From positions 558,001 through 622,000 of the forward strand of contig NZ_RPHB01000003.1 of assembly GCF_019343195.1 (NCBI RefSeq): DNA of 64,000 nt, given 5' to 3'. The position numbers and the translations under genes were made by a program. This stretch comes from Arthrospiribacter ruber (GTDB taxonomy: Bacteria > Bacteroidota > Bacteroidia > Cytophagales > Cyclobacteriaceae). Under the pieces are notes generated by a model that had not been told where the DNA came from, ran no database searches, and worked only from the letters and a program-made list of their open reading frames with translations. Of this stretch, positions 43,796 through 52,270 are shown piece after piece. The first letter of the stretch is position 1; each line of letters opens with the position of its first letter.

Positions 43796-44044
43796 ATGAT
43801 GCAACTGACGATAATTACACCTGACCAGAAGGTATTCGAGGGAGAAGTGGAAGAAGCTACTTTTCCTGGAGCTAACGGTTCTTTTCAAGTTTTGAAAAAC
43901 CACGCGGCACTGGTTTCGGCCCTAACCAAAGGTGCTGTTTCCTATACTACCAAAGAAGGGAAAAAAATCCATACCATAGATGGAGGTGTAGTAGAAGTGA
44001 ATGACAATAAAATCGTCCTTTTGGCAGAAAAAGTAATCGGCTAA
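43796..44044 (+). CDS. atpC: F1F0 ATP synthase subunit epsilon
   Basis: An 82-residue subunit containing only the N-terminal beta-sandwich (LTIITPDQKVFEGEVEEATF; FPGANGSFQVLKNHAALVSAL), without the C-terminal inhibitory helix pair of about 45 residues that E. coli epsilon has. Such short epsilons occur in Bacteroidota. It links the rotor to the catalytic head. Two adjacent ATG codons (43796, 43799) both fit; the first is used. It lies 44 bases after atpD, and a terminator follows. Confidence 0.95.
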   Translation: MMQLTIITPDQKVFEGEVEEATFPGANGSFQVLKNHAALVSALTKGAVSYTTKEGKKIHTIDGGVVEVNDNKIVLLAEKVIG

Positions 44045-44067
44045 TGAGGATAATAAGTTTATAAAAC

Positions 44068-44096
44068 AAAAAAACCGGTATCCGCCGGTTTTTTTG
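44068..44096 (+). terminator. Terminator after atpC
   Basis: AAAAAAACCGG, short loop TATCCG, CCGGTTTTTTT: a compact GC stem with a strong T-run, 24 bases after the stop. Confidence 0.9.
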
Positions 44097-44267
44097 TTTT
44101 ATATGGCTAGTCTGTTAATTAAGGCGTGCTGAAACGCAGCTGAAGAATAAATTCTTTAAATTTTGATGAATACCCCGATTGTCAGGTATTTTCTTTTTAA
44201 TCAGGTGCACGTTTATTCAATGTTATAGCTTGATTAATGGACATTGGGCGGCTAATATTGAAAAAAT

Positions 44268-44298
44268 TTTGGCAATGGGAAATTAATCCTTACCTTTG
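44268..44298 (+). promoter_or_regulatory. Bacteroidota-type promoter of rpsU
   Basis: TTTG at 44268-44271, 19-base spacer, TACCTTTG at 44291-44298: an exact fit to TTTG-N19-TAnnTTTG. Transcription would begin just upstream of the Shine-Dalgarno sequence at 44306, giving a leader of about 20 bases. Confidence 0.8.
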
Positions 44299-44305
44299 CC
44301 AGCCT

Positions 44306-44316
44306 GAAAGGAGGTG
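44306..44316 (+). promoter_or_regulatory. Extended Shine-Dalgarno of rpsU
   Basis: GAAAGGAGGTG, an 11-base match to the complement of the Bacteroidota 16S 3' tail, seven bases before the ATG at 44324. The gene ORF is open upstream to 44237, but this SD fixes the start. Nearly all other genes in the window lack such a site. Confidence 0.9.
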
Positions 44317-44323
44317 TATACAT

Positions 44324-44518
44324 ATGATCATAGTCAACGTAAAAGAAAACGAATCTATAGAGAAAGCGCTTAAGCGTTTCAAAAAGAAGTTTGATAAGAC
44401 TGGAGCTGTTCGCGAATTGAGAGCCAGACAGCACTTTGTAAAACCTTCTGTTAAAAACAGGGAGCAAGTTATTAAAGCAGCTTACAAGCAGAGATTACAG
44501 ACAGAAGCTAGCAAGTAA
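44324..44518 (+). CDS. rpsU: 30S ribosomal protein bS21
   Basis: A 64-residue basic protein, MIIVNVKENESIEKALKRFK onward, the normal bS21 length and pattern, with RELRARQHFVKPSVKNRE in the middle. In Bacteroidota bS21 helps cover the anti-Shine-Dalgarno end of 16S rRNA, which explains why mRNAs here lack SD sites. The gene has its own perfect promoter, an 11-base SD and a terminator, so it is a stand-alone unit with likely translational autoregulation (established idea for this phylum; inferred for this strain). Confidence 0.97.
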   Translation: MIIVNVKENESIEKALKRFKKKFDKTGAVRELRARQHFVKPSVKNREQVIKAAYKQRLQTEASK

Positions 44519-44554
44519 TTGTTTGTTATCTTTTTGAGATAATTCACATCTAAA

Positions 44555-44592
44555 GGCGTACCTACCGAAAGCGGGTACGCCCTTTTCTTTTT
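44555..44592 (+). terminator. Terminator after rpsU
   Basis: GGCGTACC (44555-44562), 11-base loop, GGTACGCC (44574-44581), then CTTTTCTTTTTT. Confidence 0.9.
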
Positions 44593-44672
44593 TAATGCTT
44601 TAACAAACCTTAAAGCAACAGGTAGTGATTTTTTACTGGAAAGGTTTTAGATTAGGTTTAAAATTGACCTGT

Positions 44673-45314
44673 ATGAAGCATTTATTTTTTATTATCGCAT
44701 TGGCCATTTGTGCCTCATGTTCCCAGCAAAAGGAAGAATCATCTGAATATGATACGTTTGATATAGAGGCATTCAAGGCTTCAACAGACTCCATAATGCA
44801 ACTCGATCAAGATGTAAGAAGAAAAATCACTACTGCGATAGAGAGTGGAGGACAATTTGATACTACTCTGATGCAGGAAATGGAAAGAATAGACAAGTCC
44901 AATCAGGAATGGGTCACCAAACATTTGCAAAGACATGGTTGGCCCAAACGAAGTCTTGTTGGTGACCAAGCGAGTACAGCGGTGTTTTTGGTCGTTCAGC
45001 ATGCTGAGCTTCCTACTATAGAAGCCTATTACCCTCAATTACAGCAATTGGCGGATGGAGGGGAAGCCAACGCTGTCCATGCAGCCATGATGCAGGACAG
45101 GATGCTCATGTATCAAGGAAAGAAACAAATATACGGTACTCAGGCAAGCGGTATGTTGAGGGAAGACGGTTCTTGGGTAATTTGGCCAGTTGAAAGCCCT
45201 GATTCCATAAATGAGAAAAGGAAGCAGGTTGGATTTTTAGAAAGCATAGAGGATTATGCAGCGATGATGAATGCCGTTTATAATCCCAAAGAAGCCCTAC
45301 CAGTAGACCACTGA
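44673..45314 (+). CDS. DUF6624-like lipoprotein
   Basis: A 213-residue lipoprotein from the ATG at 44673 (signal MKHLFFIIALAICASC, Cys16). The segment HGWPKRSLVGDQASTAVFLV, then VQHAELPTIEAYYPQL and MLMYQGKKQIYGTQ resembles the DUF6624 family, a Bacteroidota and general bacterial domain of unknown function with conserved His, Asp and Gln residues. The open frame extends 16 codons further up, but without a signal. It is probably anchored in the outer membrane, facing the periplasm. Not in an obvious operon. Confidence 0.8.
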   Translation: MKHLFFIIALAICASCSQQKEESSEYDTFDIEAFKASTDSIMQLDQDVRRKITTAIESGGQFDTTLMQEMERIDKSNQEWVTKHLQRHGWPKRSLVGDQASTAVFLVVQHAELPTIEAYYPQLQQLADGGEANAVHAAMMQDRMLMYQGKKQIYGTQASGMLREDGSWVIWPVESPDSINEKRKQVGFLESIEDYAAMMNAVYNPKEALPVDH

Positions 45315-45394
45315 TGTTTATCCGCTCTTGGGATGACTTTCGTCACAATTCAGTCGGATAGTTTTTTATAATTTCATACATTCAAGTAACATAT

Positions 45395-46279
45395 ATGACT
45401 GATTCTTTCATCAATTATCTGGAGCACGAAAAAAGAGCAAGTGCCCATACCGTGCTTGCCTACAAAAAGGACCTGGAACAATTCTCAGAATTTGTTGCAG
45501 TGGCCTTTGGTTTAGAAGTGATAAAGGATGTAGGACATGCGGAGATAAGGGCCTGGTTGGTAGATTTAGTGGAATCAGGTCTTCAGGCCAATAGTGTCAA
45601 CAGGAAAATTGCCACCTTAAAGTCCTATTACAAGTTTTTGCTGAGGTCCGGAGAGATTTCCAAAGATCCAACTTACAAGGTCAAATCCTTAAAGACACCC
45701 AAACGTCTTCCTGAATTTGTACAGGAGGCAGCCATTGAAAGGATATTGGAAGAATTGGTTTATGAACCTGATTTTTCAGGTCAGAGAGACAGAATGGTCA
45801 TGGAGTTTTTGTATCTGACAGGAGTGAGGCTTTATGAGTTGATTTCACTCCAATGGAAAGATATCAATCTTGCCGAGGCCTCTGTTAAAGTGCTTGGGAA
45901 AAGAAAAAAACAAAGAATAATTCCTCTTACAAACACCTTGAAAAAGAATATAATTCTGTTCAAAAAAGTATTTGAAGAAACATTTCCAAATGTACGCGAG
46001 AGTGATTATTTTATCGTTAATAATAAAAAAGAGCAGGCATATCCTATGATGATTTACCGGATTGTGAGACATTATCTTGATCTTTTTGCCCAGACTTCAA
46101 AAAGAAGTCCTCACTTGCTCAGGCATACATTTGCCACCCATTTGCTCAACAAAGGTGCTGACCTGAATGCTGTAAAGGATCTGTTAGGCCACGCCAACCT
46201 TGCTGCAACTCAGGTGTACACACATAATTCAATGGAAAAACTTAAGGCTGTGTTTGATCAAGCACATCCCAAAGCGTAA
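45395..46279 (+). CDS. Tyrosine recombinase XerC/XerD family
   Basis: A 294-residue site-specific recombinase. The N-terminal SAM-like core-binding domain covers about 1-90, and the catalytic domain has Arg145 (TGVRLYEL), Lys169 (LGKRKKQ), His240 and Arg243 (HLLRHTFATHLL), His266 (LLGHANLA) and nucleophile Tyr275 (TQVYTH), all in place. The length and motifs match the XerC/D pair that resolves chromosome dimers at dif rather than a phage or integron integrase. Which of the two it is cannot be decided here. No attachment site or cargo lies beside it. It is followed 28 bases later by hpf. Confidence 0.93.
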   Translation: MTDSFINYLEHEKRASAHTVLAYKKDLEQFSEFVAVAFGLEVIKDVGHAEIRAWLVDLVESGLQANSVNRKIATLKSYYKFLLRSGEISKDPTYKVKSLKTPKRLPEFVQEAAIERILEELVYEPDFSGQRDRMVMEFLYLTGVRLYELISLQWKDINLAEASVKVLGKRKKQRIIPLTNTLKKNIILFKKVFEETFPNVRESDYFIVNNKKEQAYPMMIYRIVRHYLDLFAQTSKRSPHLLRHTFATHLLNKGADLNAVKDLLGHANLAATQVYTHNSMEKLKAVFDQAHPKA

Positions 46280-46307
46280 TAAATGTTCAATTTTAAATGA
46301 GAAAGTT

Positions 46308-46613
46308 ATGAAACTTCAAATGCATTCCATCCATTTCGATGCCGATTACAAGCTTATCGATTTTATCCAGAAAAAAGCTGACAAACTGGATACATTTTAT
46401 GATCGTATCGTCGACGGTGAAGTTTTTATGAGATTAGATAAAAATGAGAGAAATGAGAATAAAATCGTAGAGATCAAGATGAACGTACCTGGGAAAACCC
46501 TGTTTGCAAAGCATCAGAGCGATTCATTTGAAGCTGCTGCTGATGAAGCTGTGGAAGCATTGAGAAGACAAATCAAGAAATTCAAGGAAAAAGTAGTCCT
46601 TGCCAACCAGTAA
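46308..46613 (+). CDS. hpf: Ribosome hibernation-promoting factor, short form
   Basis: A 101-residue HPF/RaiA protein that binds the 30S decoding region in stationary phase. Strand-helix pattern: MKLQMHSIHFDADYKLIDFI, VDGEVFMRLDKNE, KIVEIKMNVPGKTLFAKHQS and SFEAAADEAVEALRRQIKK are typical. There is no C-terminal dimerisation domain, so this is the short type. The frame is open upstream inside xerC, but the ATG at 46308 (28 bases after xerC) gives the canonical start. Probably co-transcribed with the recombinase gene. Confidence 0.94.
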   Translation: MKLQMHSIHFDADYKLIDFIQKKADKLDTFYDRIVDGEVFMRLDKNERNENKIVEIKMNVPGKTLFAKHQSDSFEAAADEAVEALRRQIKKFKEKVVLANQ

Positions 46614-46617
46614 TTCA

Positions 46618-46803
46618 AAGAGGCTGTCTCATAAATTGATCTTCAGATTTATTAACCAAACAAAATTCTGTTTAAGAGTCGATTCCTTTGTGGCTTTGTG
46701 GCTGAAAATACCACGAAGGCTCTAAGGCACAAAGTTTCACTGATTACAAACAAAATAAAATTTTGGTTATTTTTTAAGGCATTGACTTATGAGACAGCCT
46801 CTT
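46618..46803. mobile_element. MITE-like element with 17-bp perfect terminal inverted repeats
   Basis: AAGAGGCTGTCTCATAA at 46618-46634 and its exact reverse complement at 46787-46803 bound a 186-base segment without coding capacity. The inner flanks also pair imperfectly (aaccaaacaaaattctgttt against aaacaaaataaaattttggt), so the whole element is a partial palindrome. GGCTGTCTCA-type ends are known from bacterial insertion sequences. It lies right after hpf. The interior holds tttgtggctttgtggctg and ccacgaaggctctaaggcac words. The remaining DNA to 46961 has GGATATT-type words (46870-46915). Confidence 0.7.
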
Positions 46804-46961
46804 ATTTTTTTTAATAGAAATCTATCAGGGAAATTGCAGTTGAGGAAAGTTTTGAATTCACAACCTCGATGATAAATATCCTAATATCAAAAGTATCCAT
46901 TAATATCCCTTTTAGATAAGCGCATAAGATTATTCATAAATTGATACAAAAATCATATTCA

Positions 46962-48140
46962 TTATATCTGAACTGATTTTCCTGCCTTGCCACCGAAATA
47001 GATAAACAGTACTGAACAGATTAAAGTGAGGTAGATGAGGAAGTCCCACTCCTGAAAGATATCAAAGGTCACCCCGAATAGTAAGGGACCTAAGGCTGCC
47101 AGATAGTAGCCTGTGGATTGTACCATTCCGGAAAGGGATGCAGTTGTTTTTTCTAGCTTAGTTCTCAGCCCTACGAGGGTATAAGCCAAGGAAACACTGG
47201 ATCCCAAACCCAGGCCGACGATACTCAGCCCAATGTAATTGACCCATAATTCATGTATGAAAAGGCTGGAAAAACCAATTAGGTACATTGATCCTAATAT
47301 CCTTACCATGCCTACTTGGTCCTTAAACTTTACAGCCACGATAGGAGCTAGAAATGAGCCTATCAGACCGATGATCTGCATCAAAGATACCAGTACTCCA
47401 GCTTCCACCGCCGACATTCCTCTTGCTATCAACATATCCGGCAACCAGGCTATCAAGGTGAAGAACAATAAAGATTGCACGCCCATAAACATGCTCACGT
47501 TCCAAGCGAGTTTTGAGGTCCAGACGTTCACTTTAGGTGCATCCAGGTCATGTTGATTCGGAGCTGTTCTGAATTTTACCTGAGGAGCCCATATTACAAT
47601 CCCTACAAGAAGAAGTACCGCCCAAAACAACAATGAACCACGCCAGCCAAGATCCAAATCTATCGCCAATGGTGCAGAGACTCCTGAGGCAACTGCCGCA
47701 AGGAAGGTCATTCCGGTGGTGTAGGATGCTGTGACAATTCCGATTTTGGAAGGTAATCTGTTTTTAATAAGGGGGATCAAAAGAACATTGCAAATGACTA
47801 TCCCAACACCTGTGAGTCCTGTGCCGAGGAAAAGGACCACTGGACCCCCCATCACTCTGGTGATGGTGCCTATCAAGATGAGCACCATTCCCAAAAGAAT
47901 TGCAGGAGAATTTCCCATAAGCTTACCCAGCTTTGCGGAAAACAGAGAAAACGTAGCAAAGGTCAATAAGGGGAAAGTGGTCAAAAATCCCGCCCAGCCA
48001 TTGCTAAGTCCAAGATCCTCACGGATCATGGGGATCAAAGGGCCCACCGCCGTGATCGAAGGCCGTAGGTTGAAGGATACAAACAATATCCCCAAAAAAA
48101 GAAACCAGTTTTTCTGGGTCAGAGGTTTTTCAGATGGCAT
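46962..48140 (-). CDS. MFS transporter, CynX/NimT type
   Basis: A 392-residue major facilitator with 12 hydrophobic segments. The N-terminus KNWFLFLGILFVSFNLRPSI, RPSITAVGPLI and the later GLSNGWAGFLTTFPLLTFA pattern are typical of the CynX/NimT (cyanate/nitroimidazole/glucosamine-type) subfamily. The substrate cannot be told from sequence. It lies 30 bases downstream of hemH on the same strand and may be co-transcribed, but a functional link is not evident. Confidence 0.87.
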   Translation of the reverse strand: MPSEKPLTQKNWFLFLGILFVSFNLRPSITAVGPLIPMIREDLGLSNGWAGFLTTFPLLTFATFSLFSAKLGKLMGNSPAILLGMVLILIGTITRVMGGPVVLFLGTGLTGVGIVICNVLLIPLIKNRLPSKIGIVTASYTTGMTFLAAVASGVSAPLAIDLDLGWRGSLLFWAVLLLVGIVIWAPQVKFRTAPNQHDLDAPKVNVWTSKLAWNVSMFMGVQSLLFFTLIAWLPDMLIARGMSAVEAGVLVSLMQIIGLIGSFLAPIVAVKFKDQVGMVRILGSMYLIGFSSLFIHELWVNYIGLSIVGLGLGSSVSLAYTLVGLRTKLEKTTASLSGMVQSTGYYLAALGPLLFGVTFDIFQEWDFLIYLTLICSVLFIYFGGKAGKSVQI

Positions 48141-48170
48141 GGGTTGAGGTCTTAATCTAAAAATTTGTAC

Positions 48171-49205
48171 TTAGGTATTTTCCTCCACTAGGGATTTGAT
48201 GCAGTCTACCCAAGTGTCTCTGGAATTGAGGCTGGGTACGAGGTCCCAATGTTCTCCTCCCAGTTCTTCAAACTCTTCTTTGTATTCTTCCCCGACTTCC
48301 ACGGTAGTTTCCAGACAGTCTGCAACAAAAGCAGGTGAAAAAACCAATACTTTTTTTACACCTTTTTCAGCCATTTCCTTGATTACATCTTCAGTGTAAG
48401 GCTTGATCCAAGGGTCTTTGCCCAACCTAGACTGGAAACAAGTCACCACTTTTTCCTCCGGAAGGCCAAGTTTGGCTGAAAGCAGTCTTGTGGTATGAAA
48501 ACACTGACCTCTGTAGCAGAATTGGTTTTTCTTGGTATAGTTGCCGCAACACTTGTCCGAAAGCTGGCAATATCCATCTACTGAGCCTTTGCGGATCTGT
48601 CTCTCGGGAAGGCCATGATAAGAAAAGAGGTACATGTCATACGTTTCTTTTTCCATCCACTCTCGGCCCAGCTCAGCCCATGCTTCCAAAAAGAGCGGAT
48701 GCTCCATAAAGTTGTTTACAAAAGTAATGTTGGGGATAATCTGCCATTCTTTTGCGATTTCCATCACTTTGTCCACTACCGAACCGTTGGTGGCCGATGC
48801 ATACTGGGGAAATAGAGGCAATACGATGATTTTTCGCACATTGGCCTTATTTAGCTTTTCGAGTCCTTCTTCTATGCTAGGGCTCTGATAGCGCATGGCC
48901 ATTTCTACCACATATTCTTTGGGATCCAGTTTTTGGATCAGTTTGTCACGTAAGTCTTCCGTATGAAAGAGCAGGGGGGAACCTCTATCTGTCCAAAGCT
49001 TCCTGTATTCCTTAGCAGATTTAGGAGCTCTGAAGGGGGCTATGATCAGGTTGACCAGCATCCATCTTGGAACGGCAGGAATATCAATTACCCTCCAGTC
49101 CATCAAAAATTCCCTGAGGTATTTTCTTACATCACCGGTCGCTGTGCTGTCAGGTGTTCCAAGGTTGACTAAAAGTACTCCTACTTTTGCTTTATTTTTG
49201 GTCAT
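48171..49205 (-). CDS. hemH: Ferrochelatase
   Basis: A 344-residue enzyme that inserts iron into protoporphyrin IX (or coproporphyrin III). VGVLLVNLGTPDS starts the family; the catalytic His197 is in LFSYHGLPERQI, and the Glu299 region ADCLETTVEVGEEYKEEF is the metal-transfer helix. An insertion-like stretch at 213-235 holds five cysteines (213, 219, 220, 230, 235), a pattern that could bind [2Fe-2S] as in some bacterial ferrochelatases; this is not proven by sequence. A -7-like TACTTTTG lies upstream on the minus strand (49242-49249). Confidence 0.96.
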   Translation of the reverse strand: MTKNKAKVGVLLVNLGTPDSTATGDVRKYLREFLMDWRVIDIPAVPRWMLVNLIIAPFRAPKSAKEYRKLWTDRGSPLLFHTEDLRDKLIQKLDPKEYVVEMAMRYQSPSIEEGLEKLNKANVRKIIVLPLFPQYASATNGSVVDKVMEIAKEWQIIPNITFVNNFMEHPLFLEAWAELGREWMEKETYDMYLFSYHGLPERQIRKGSVDGYCQLSDKCCGNYTKKNQFCYRGQCFHTTRLLSAKLGLPEEKVVTCFQSRLGKDPWIKPYTEDVIKEMAEKGVKKVLVFSPAFVADCLETTVEVGEEYKEEFEELGGEHWDLVPSLNSRDTWVDCIKSLVEENT

Positions 49206-49298
49206 GATTGTATTTGGATGATTAAAAACTCAAATAGAACCCAAAAGTAAGTGCTTTGGTTAGAAATATCTAATAGAATTGATCTATGCGGGATGGAT

Positions 49299-49327
49299 AA
49301 AAAAAAGCATCCCTTTTGGGGATGCTT
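49299..49327 (-). terminator. Terminator of the DUF4168 gene
   Basis: AGCATCCC / GGGATGCT stem with a TTTTG loop (49307-49327). On the minus strand it is followed by a T-run (A-run at 49299-49306 on plus), 25 bases after the stop at 49352. Confidence 0.85.
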
Positions 49328-49351
49328 AGAGTCATGTTTCTGAACTTCAAA

Positions 49352-49846
49352 TTAATCTTCAATGGCATCTGCCATCAGCTTGTCAATTTTTGCCCTTACT
49401 TTTTCGCTTTGTGTGTAAGCCATATATATCTGTTGGAATTTTTCCGGCCCCAAATCACTTTGAGAGATATGTCCTACCACTTCATTTTGCATTTCTGATT
49501 GGATTTGCATGATTTCCTGACCTACCTGATTGTATTGTGCCAATTCCTCAGGATCTTCGGAAGCTTCTCTGATGTCGCCACTCTGTTGAGCCATGCTGAG
49601 TTCTTCAAAACGCTGCACACTCATTCCGCTTTCCTCGATGGTTTCCACCATTTTACCTTGATACTTCTCCTGAATAGGCATTACCTGAAGGTTGATGTCC
49701 ACGAATTTTTTGATGTCTTCATCAGCAAAATCTTCCTGAACTTCCTGTTGAGGCATCATTTCCTGAGCAGAAGCCTTAAATCCAAAAAGTAATGCAAATG
49801 CAAAAATCGGAGCAATGAGCTTGGTTATTGATTTAGTGTTTTTCAT
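49352..49846 (-). CDS. DUF4168 domain-containing secreted protein
   Basis: A 164-residue secreted protein (signal MKNTKSITKLIAPIFAFALL, cleavage after ASAQ). The mature part is helical and acidic, rich in Gln and Met (EEDADEDIKKFVDINLQVMP-like start; QVGQEIMQIQSEMQNEVVGH) and matches the DUF4168 family, which is periplasmic and of unknown function. It is monocistronic with its own terminator and is divergent from nothing close; upstream is a 279-base AT-rich gap. Confidence 0.85.
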   Translation of the reverse strand: MKNTKSITKLIAPIFAFALLFGFKASAQEMMPQQEVQEDFADEDIKKFVDINLQVMPIQEKYQGKMVETIEESGMSVQRFEELSMAQQSGDIREASEDPEELAQYNQVGQEIMQIQSEMQNEVVGHISQSDLGPEKFQQIYMAYTQSEKVRAKIDKLMADAIED

Positions 49847-50125
49847 CTGTTGTAATTTGTTTAGGTTTATATGAATCTCACGTTTTTTATAGACTTACTT
49901 CAAAAGGTGGCCCAATTGCAAGATTTCACTGAATTTTATTTCGTTTGTCTATGTAAAAATACAAAAATCTCTCCAAAAGGGATAAAATATTTGATCTTTA
50001 ACAGTTTTTTACAAAATCCCTGAGGGAAATATTTTATTTTTCTTCCTGAAATTTAAAGAATAGCTTGTACTGATATTTAAATATGTCTTCAAAATTGGGA
50101 TTTATTAAGTTTGGATTTTGTTCTG

Positions 50126-51367
50126 TCAGGTTTCCTTGATATCTGTCTTCAAAGCCCACTTCATCAATGGTCCGCTACTCATGCTGGTAATGATTGCCAT
50201 AATGACAAGTGCTACAAACAATTTCTCATTGATAAGGCCATTTTCCAATGCGATAAGGCCCAGAATAATCTCCATGGCCCCTCTGGCATTCATTCCAAAG
50301 CCTACTGCCAAAGACTCCCTGATACTGAAACCGCCTTTTGAAGCTCCAAAGCCACTGCCTACTATCTTTCCTGCAAATGAAATAACCAAAATCGCTAAAG
50401 TAAGCATCAGCTCGAAATTGGTGAAAAAGTTGATTTTCAGTCCTATGGATACAAAGAATAAGGGAGCGAAGATGTTGTTGATAAACTGATGAACAATTTC
50501 CTTGGCTCTTTCTGACATGTGTTCGGAGTCTCCTAGCGCCACGCCAAGCAAAAATGCCCCAAAAATAGCATGTATGCCCAACCATTCTGTAAATGCAGCT
50601 GCCATAAAACAAAAAGCCATGGAAAGGGACAAAACCCCTCCCGGCCAGGCCAACTTCTTGTTGATCCAGGGTAATACCTTGTTGATTATGATTTTACCGA
50701 GGGTCAGCATAAAGAAGGTAAATGCCAGCGTAACGCCTATAGTCTGAACCAGCGACAGGTTGCTGCTTTTTCCCATAAATGACAGGATGACAGAGAAAAT
50801 CAGCCAACCTATGATGTCATTGACCATGGCAGAGGCCACTATCAACATACCCATTTTGGTTTTGAAAAGATCCAGGTCCATCAGGATCCTGACGACCACA
50901 GGCAAGGCCGTGATGGACATTGCAGTCCCCATAAACAGAGAAAACAACAACCTGTCACCGTCTGCAAGGCCAAAAAATTCCGAGAAATAGTATGGGAAAA
51001 CAAAGCCCAGTGCAAAAGGGACCACTAAGCCAAGCAGACTGATACTCAAGGCGGATTTACCTTGGGACCAGACCAAGTGAAGCTCTACCTCCAGTCCGGC
51101 AATAAATAGAAGCAGGACTACGGCAATTTGTACAAATCCGTCCAAAGCCAAGTTCGCGCTTGGGTTGCTCATAAATAAGTATTGGTGCAGATCGGGGTAG
51201 AATGTCCCCAAAATGGTCGGCCCCAGTAAAATTCCAGCCAATAGTTCGCCGACAACGGCGGGCTGCTTGAATCTTTGCGCAATCTCCGCAAAGACCCTTG
51301 CCAACAGCAGCATTGCTGCCAATTGTAGGAATAAGTTGACTACATCCTGATGTGATAGATTTTCCAT
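50126..51367 (-). CDS. Cation:proton antiporter (CPA2 family)
   Basis: A 413-residue membrane antiporter with about 11-13 helices. The N-terminal RFKQPAVVGELLAGILLGPT (about 31-50) and the paired Asp region (MVNDIIGWLIFSV, about 181-193) that carries the ion-binding Asp are typical of the KefB/NapA CPA2 family. There is no C-terminal TrkA-N domain, so regulation differs from KefB/C. The next gene upstream on the same strand, ten bases away, is a double-domain universal stress protein, a common pairing that probably supplies cytosolic regulation. Confidence 0.92.
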   Translation of the reverse strand: MENLSHQDVVNLFLQLAAMLLLARVFAEIAQRFKQPAVVGELLAGILLGPTILGTFYPDLHQYLFMSNPSANLALDGFVQIAVVLLLFIAGLEVELHLVWSQGKSALSISLLGLVVPFALGFVFPYYFSEFFGLADGDRLLFSLFMGTAMSITALPVVVRILMDLDLFKTKMGMLIVASAMVNDIIGWLIFSVILSFMGKSSNLSLVQTIGVTLAFTFFMLTLGKIIINKVLPWINKKLAWPGGVLSLSMAFCFMAAAFTEWLGIHAIFGAFLLGVALGDSEHMSERAKEIVHQFINNIFAPLFFVSIGLKINFFTNFELMLTLAILVISFAGKIVGSGFGASKGGFSIRESLAVGFGMNARGAMEIILGLIALENGLINEKLFVALVIMAIITSMSSGPLMKWALKTDIKET

Positions 51368-51376
51368 GTAGTCCTG

Positions 51377-52207
51377 TTATTTTTTTACGATCAAAAGGTT
51401 GCTCGGCAGATCTGAAAGTATTTCTTCCAGATCATGTGGAAATAGACGGTCTAAAAATCCCAGATTTCCTTCATCGCCAACTATCAGGAGATCTGCTTTT
51501 ACGTCACTTGCAAATCGGGCCAGTTCTACAGCCCATTTGCCACATGTGATTTTTATACTGATTTTGAGAGTTCCTTTATCTAGGTCTTTCAGGATATTTT
51601 CTACGTAGGCAATTTCTTCACTGACCAGTTTTCTTCTTGTGGCTGCAATTTCTTCTTCCCCTCCCTCGCCGGCAGTAGCCATCTGCAGACCATACATTTT
51701 GATTTCGTTGACAATATAGACTTGTTTGGCCCTATCTTTTTGGCACCAGTTCAGTCCCTGCTGTATCACGAAGGGAGTCTGTTCCTGCTGGGTGCCGTTG
51801 ATGACTACCCGTTCAAATGGTTCTGGAACAAGCATGGGTTCGATCAGCACAAGGACCGAGCATTTGGATTTTCTGATGATCTTTCTTGCTATGGAGCCTA
51901 TATAATAATTAAAAAAGCCTTCAGTCTTCAGTGCCCCTGCTATCAAGAGATCGACCCCTTTTTCCTCGCATACTTTGATAATTTTTTTGGCAGGATTACC
52001 TTGTTCCCACACGGTCTGTATGTCTGTGCCTTTTAGGCCTTGTTTGGTAAGCATTTCCGAAAGCTTGCCTTCGGAATCACTCGTTTTTTCTCCCACATGG
52101 ATCAGCATAAGCTCGGCTGAGAAGATTTCTTTAATCCTTTTTGCTTCGGCAAGAAGGGCCTCCATTCTTGGGGAAAAGGCTATGGCTAGGGCAACTTTGG
52201 AAAACAT
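51377..52207 (-). CDS. Tandem universal stress protein
   Basis: A 276-residue protein with two UspA domains (about 1-140 and 150-276). Each shows the alpha/beta fold; the first has VALAIAFSPRMEALLAEA and an ATP-type GSIARKIIRKSKCSVLVL, and the second ends with DLLIVGDEGNLGFLDRLFPHDLEEI. In the frame the ORF begins at 52231, but the ATG at 52207 starts MFSKVALAIAFSP as in homologues. It lies directly upstream of the antiporter gene and is likely its co-transcribed cytosolic partner. Confidence 0.9.
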   Translation of the reverse strand: MFSKVALAIAFSPRMEALLAEAKRIKEIFSAELMLIHVGEKTSDSEGKLSEMLTKQGLKGTDIQTVWEQGNPAKKIIKVCEEKGVDLLIAGALKTEGFFNYYIGSIARKIIRKSKCSVLVLIEPMLVPEPFERVVINGTQQEQTPFVIQQGLNWCQKDRAKQVYIVNEIKMYGLQMATAGEGGEEEIAATRRKLVSEEIAYVENILKDLDKGTLKISIKITCGKWAVELARFASDVKADLLIVGDEGNLGFLDRLFPHDLEEILSDLPSNLLIVKK

Positions 52208-52270
52208 ATTCTGGCTATTGGTAAAAGGCAAAATAATAAGAATAATGATTTATTAATAATCAAATCTGAA

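Noticed and set aside
45395-46279. Integron or phage integrase
   Set aside because: Length and motifs are those of housekeeping XerC/D; no att site, cargo or phage gene lies nearby.
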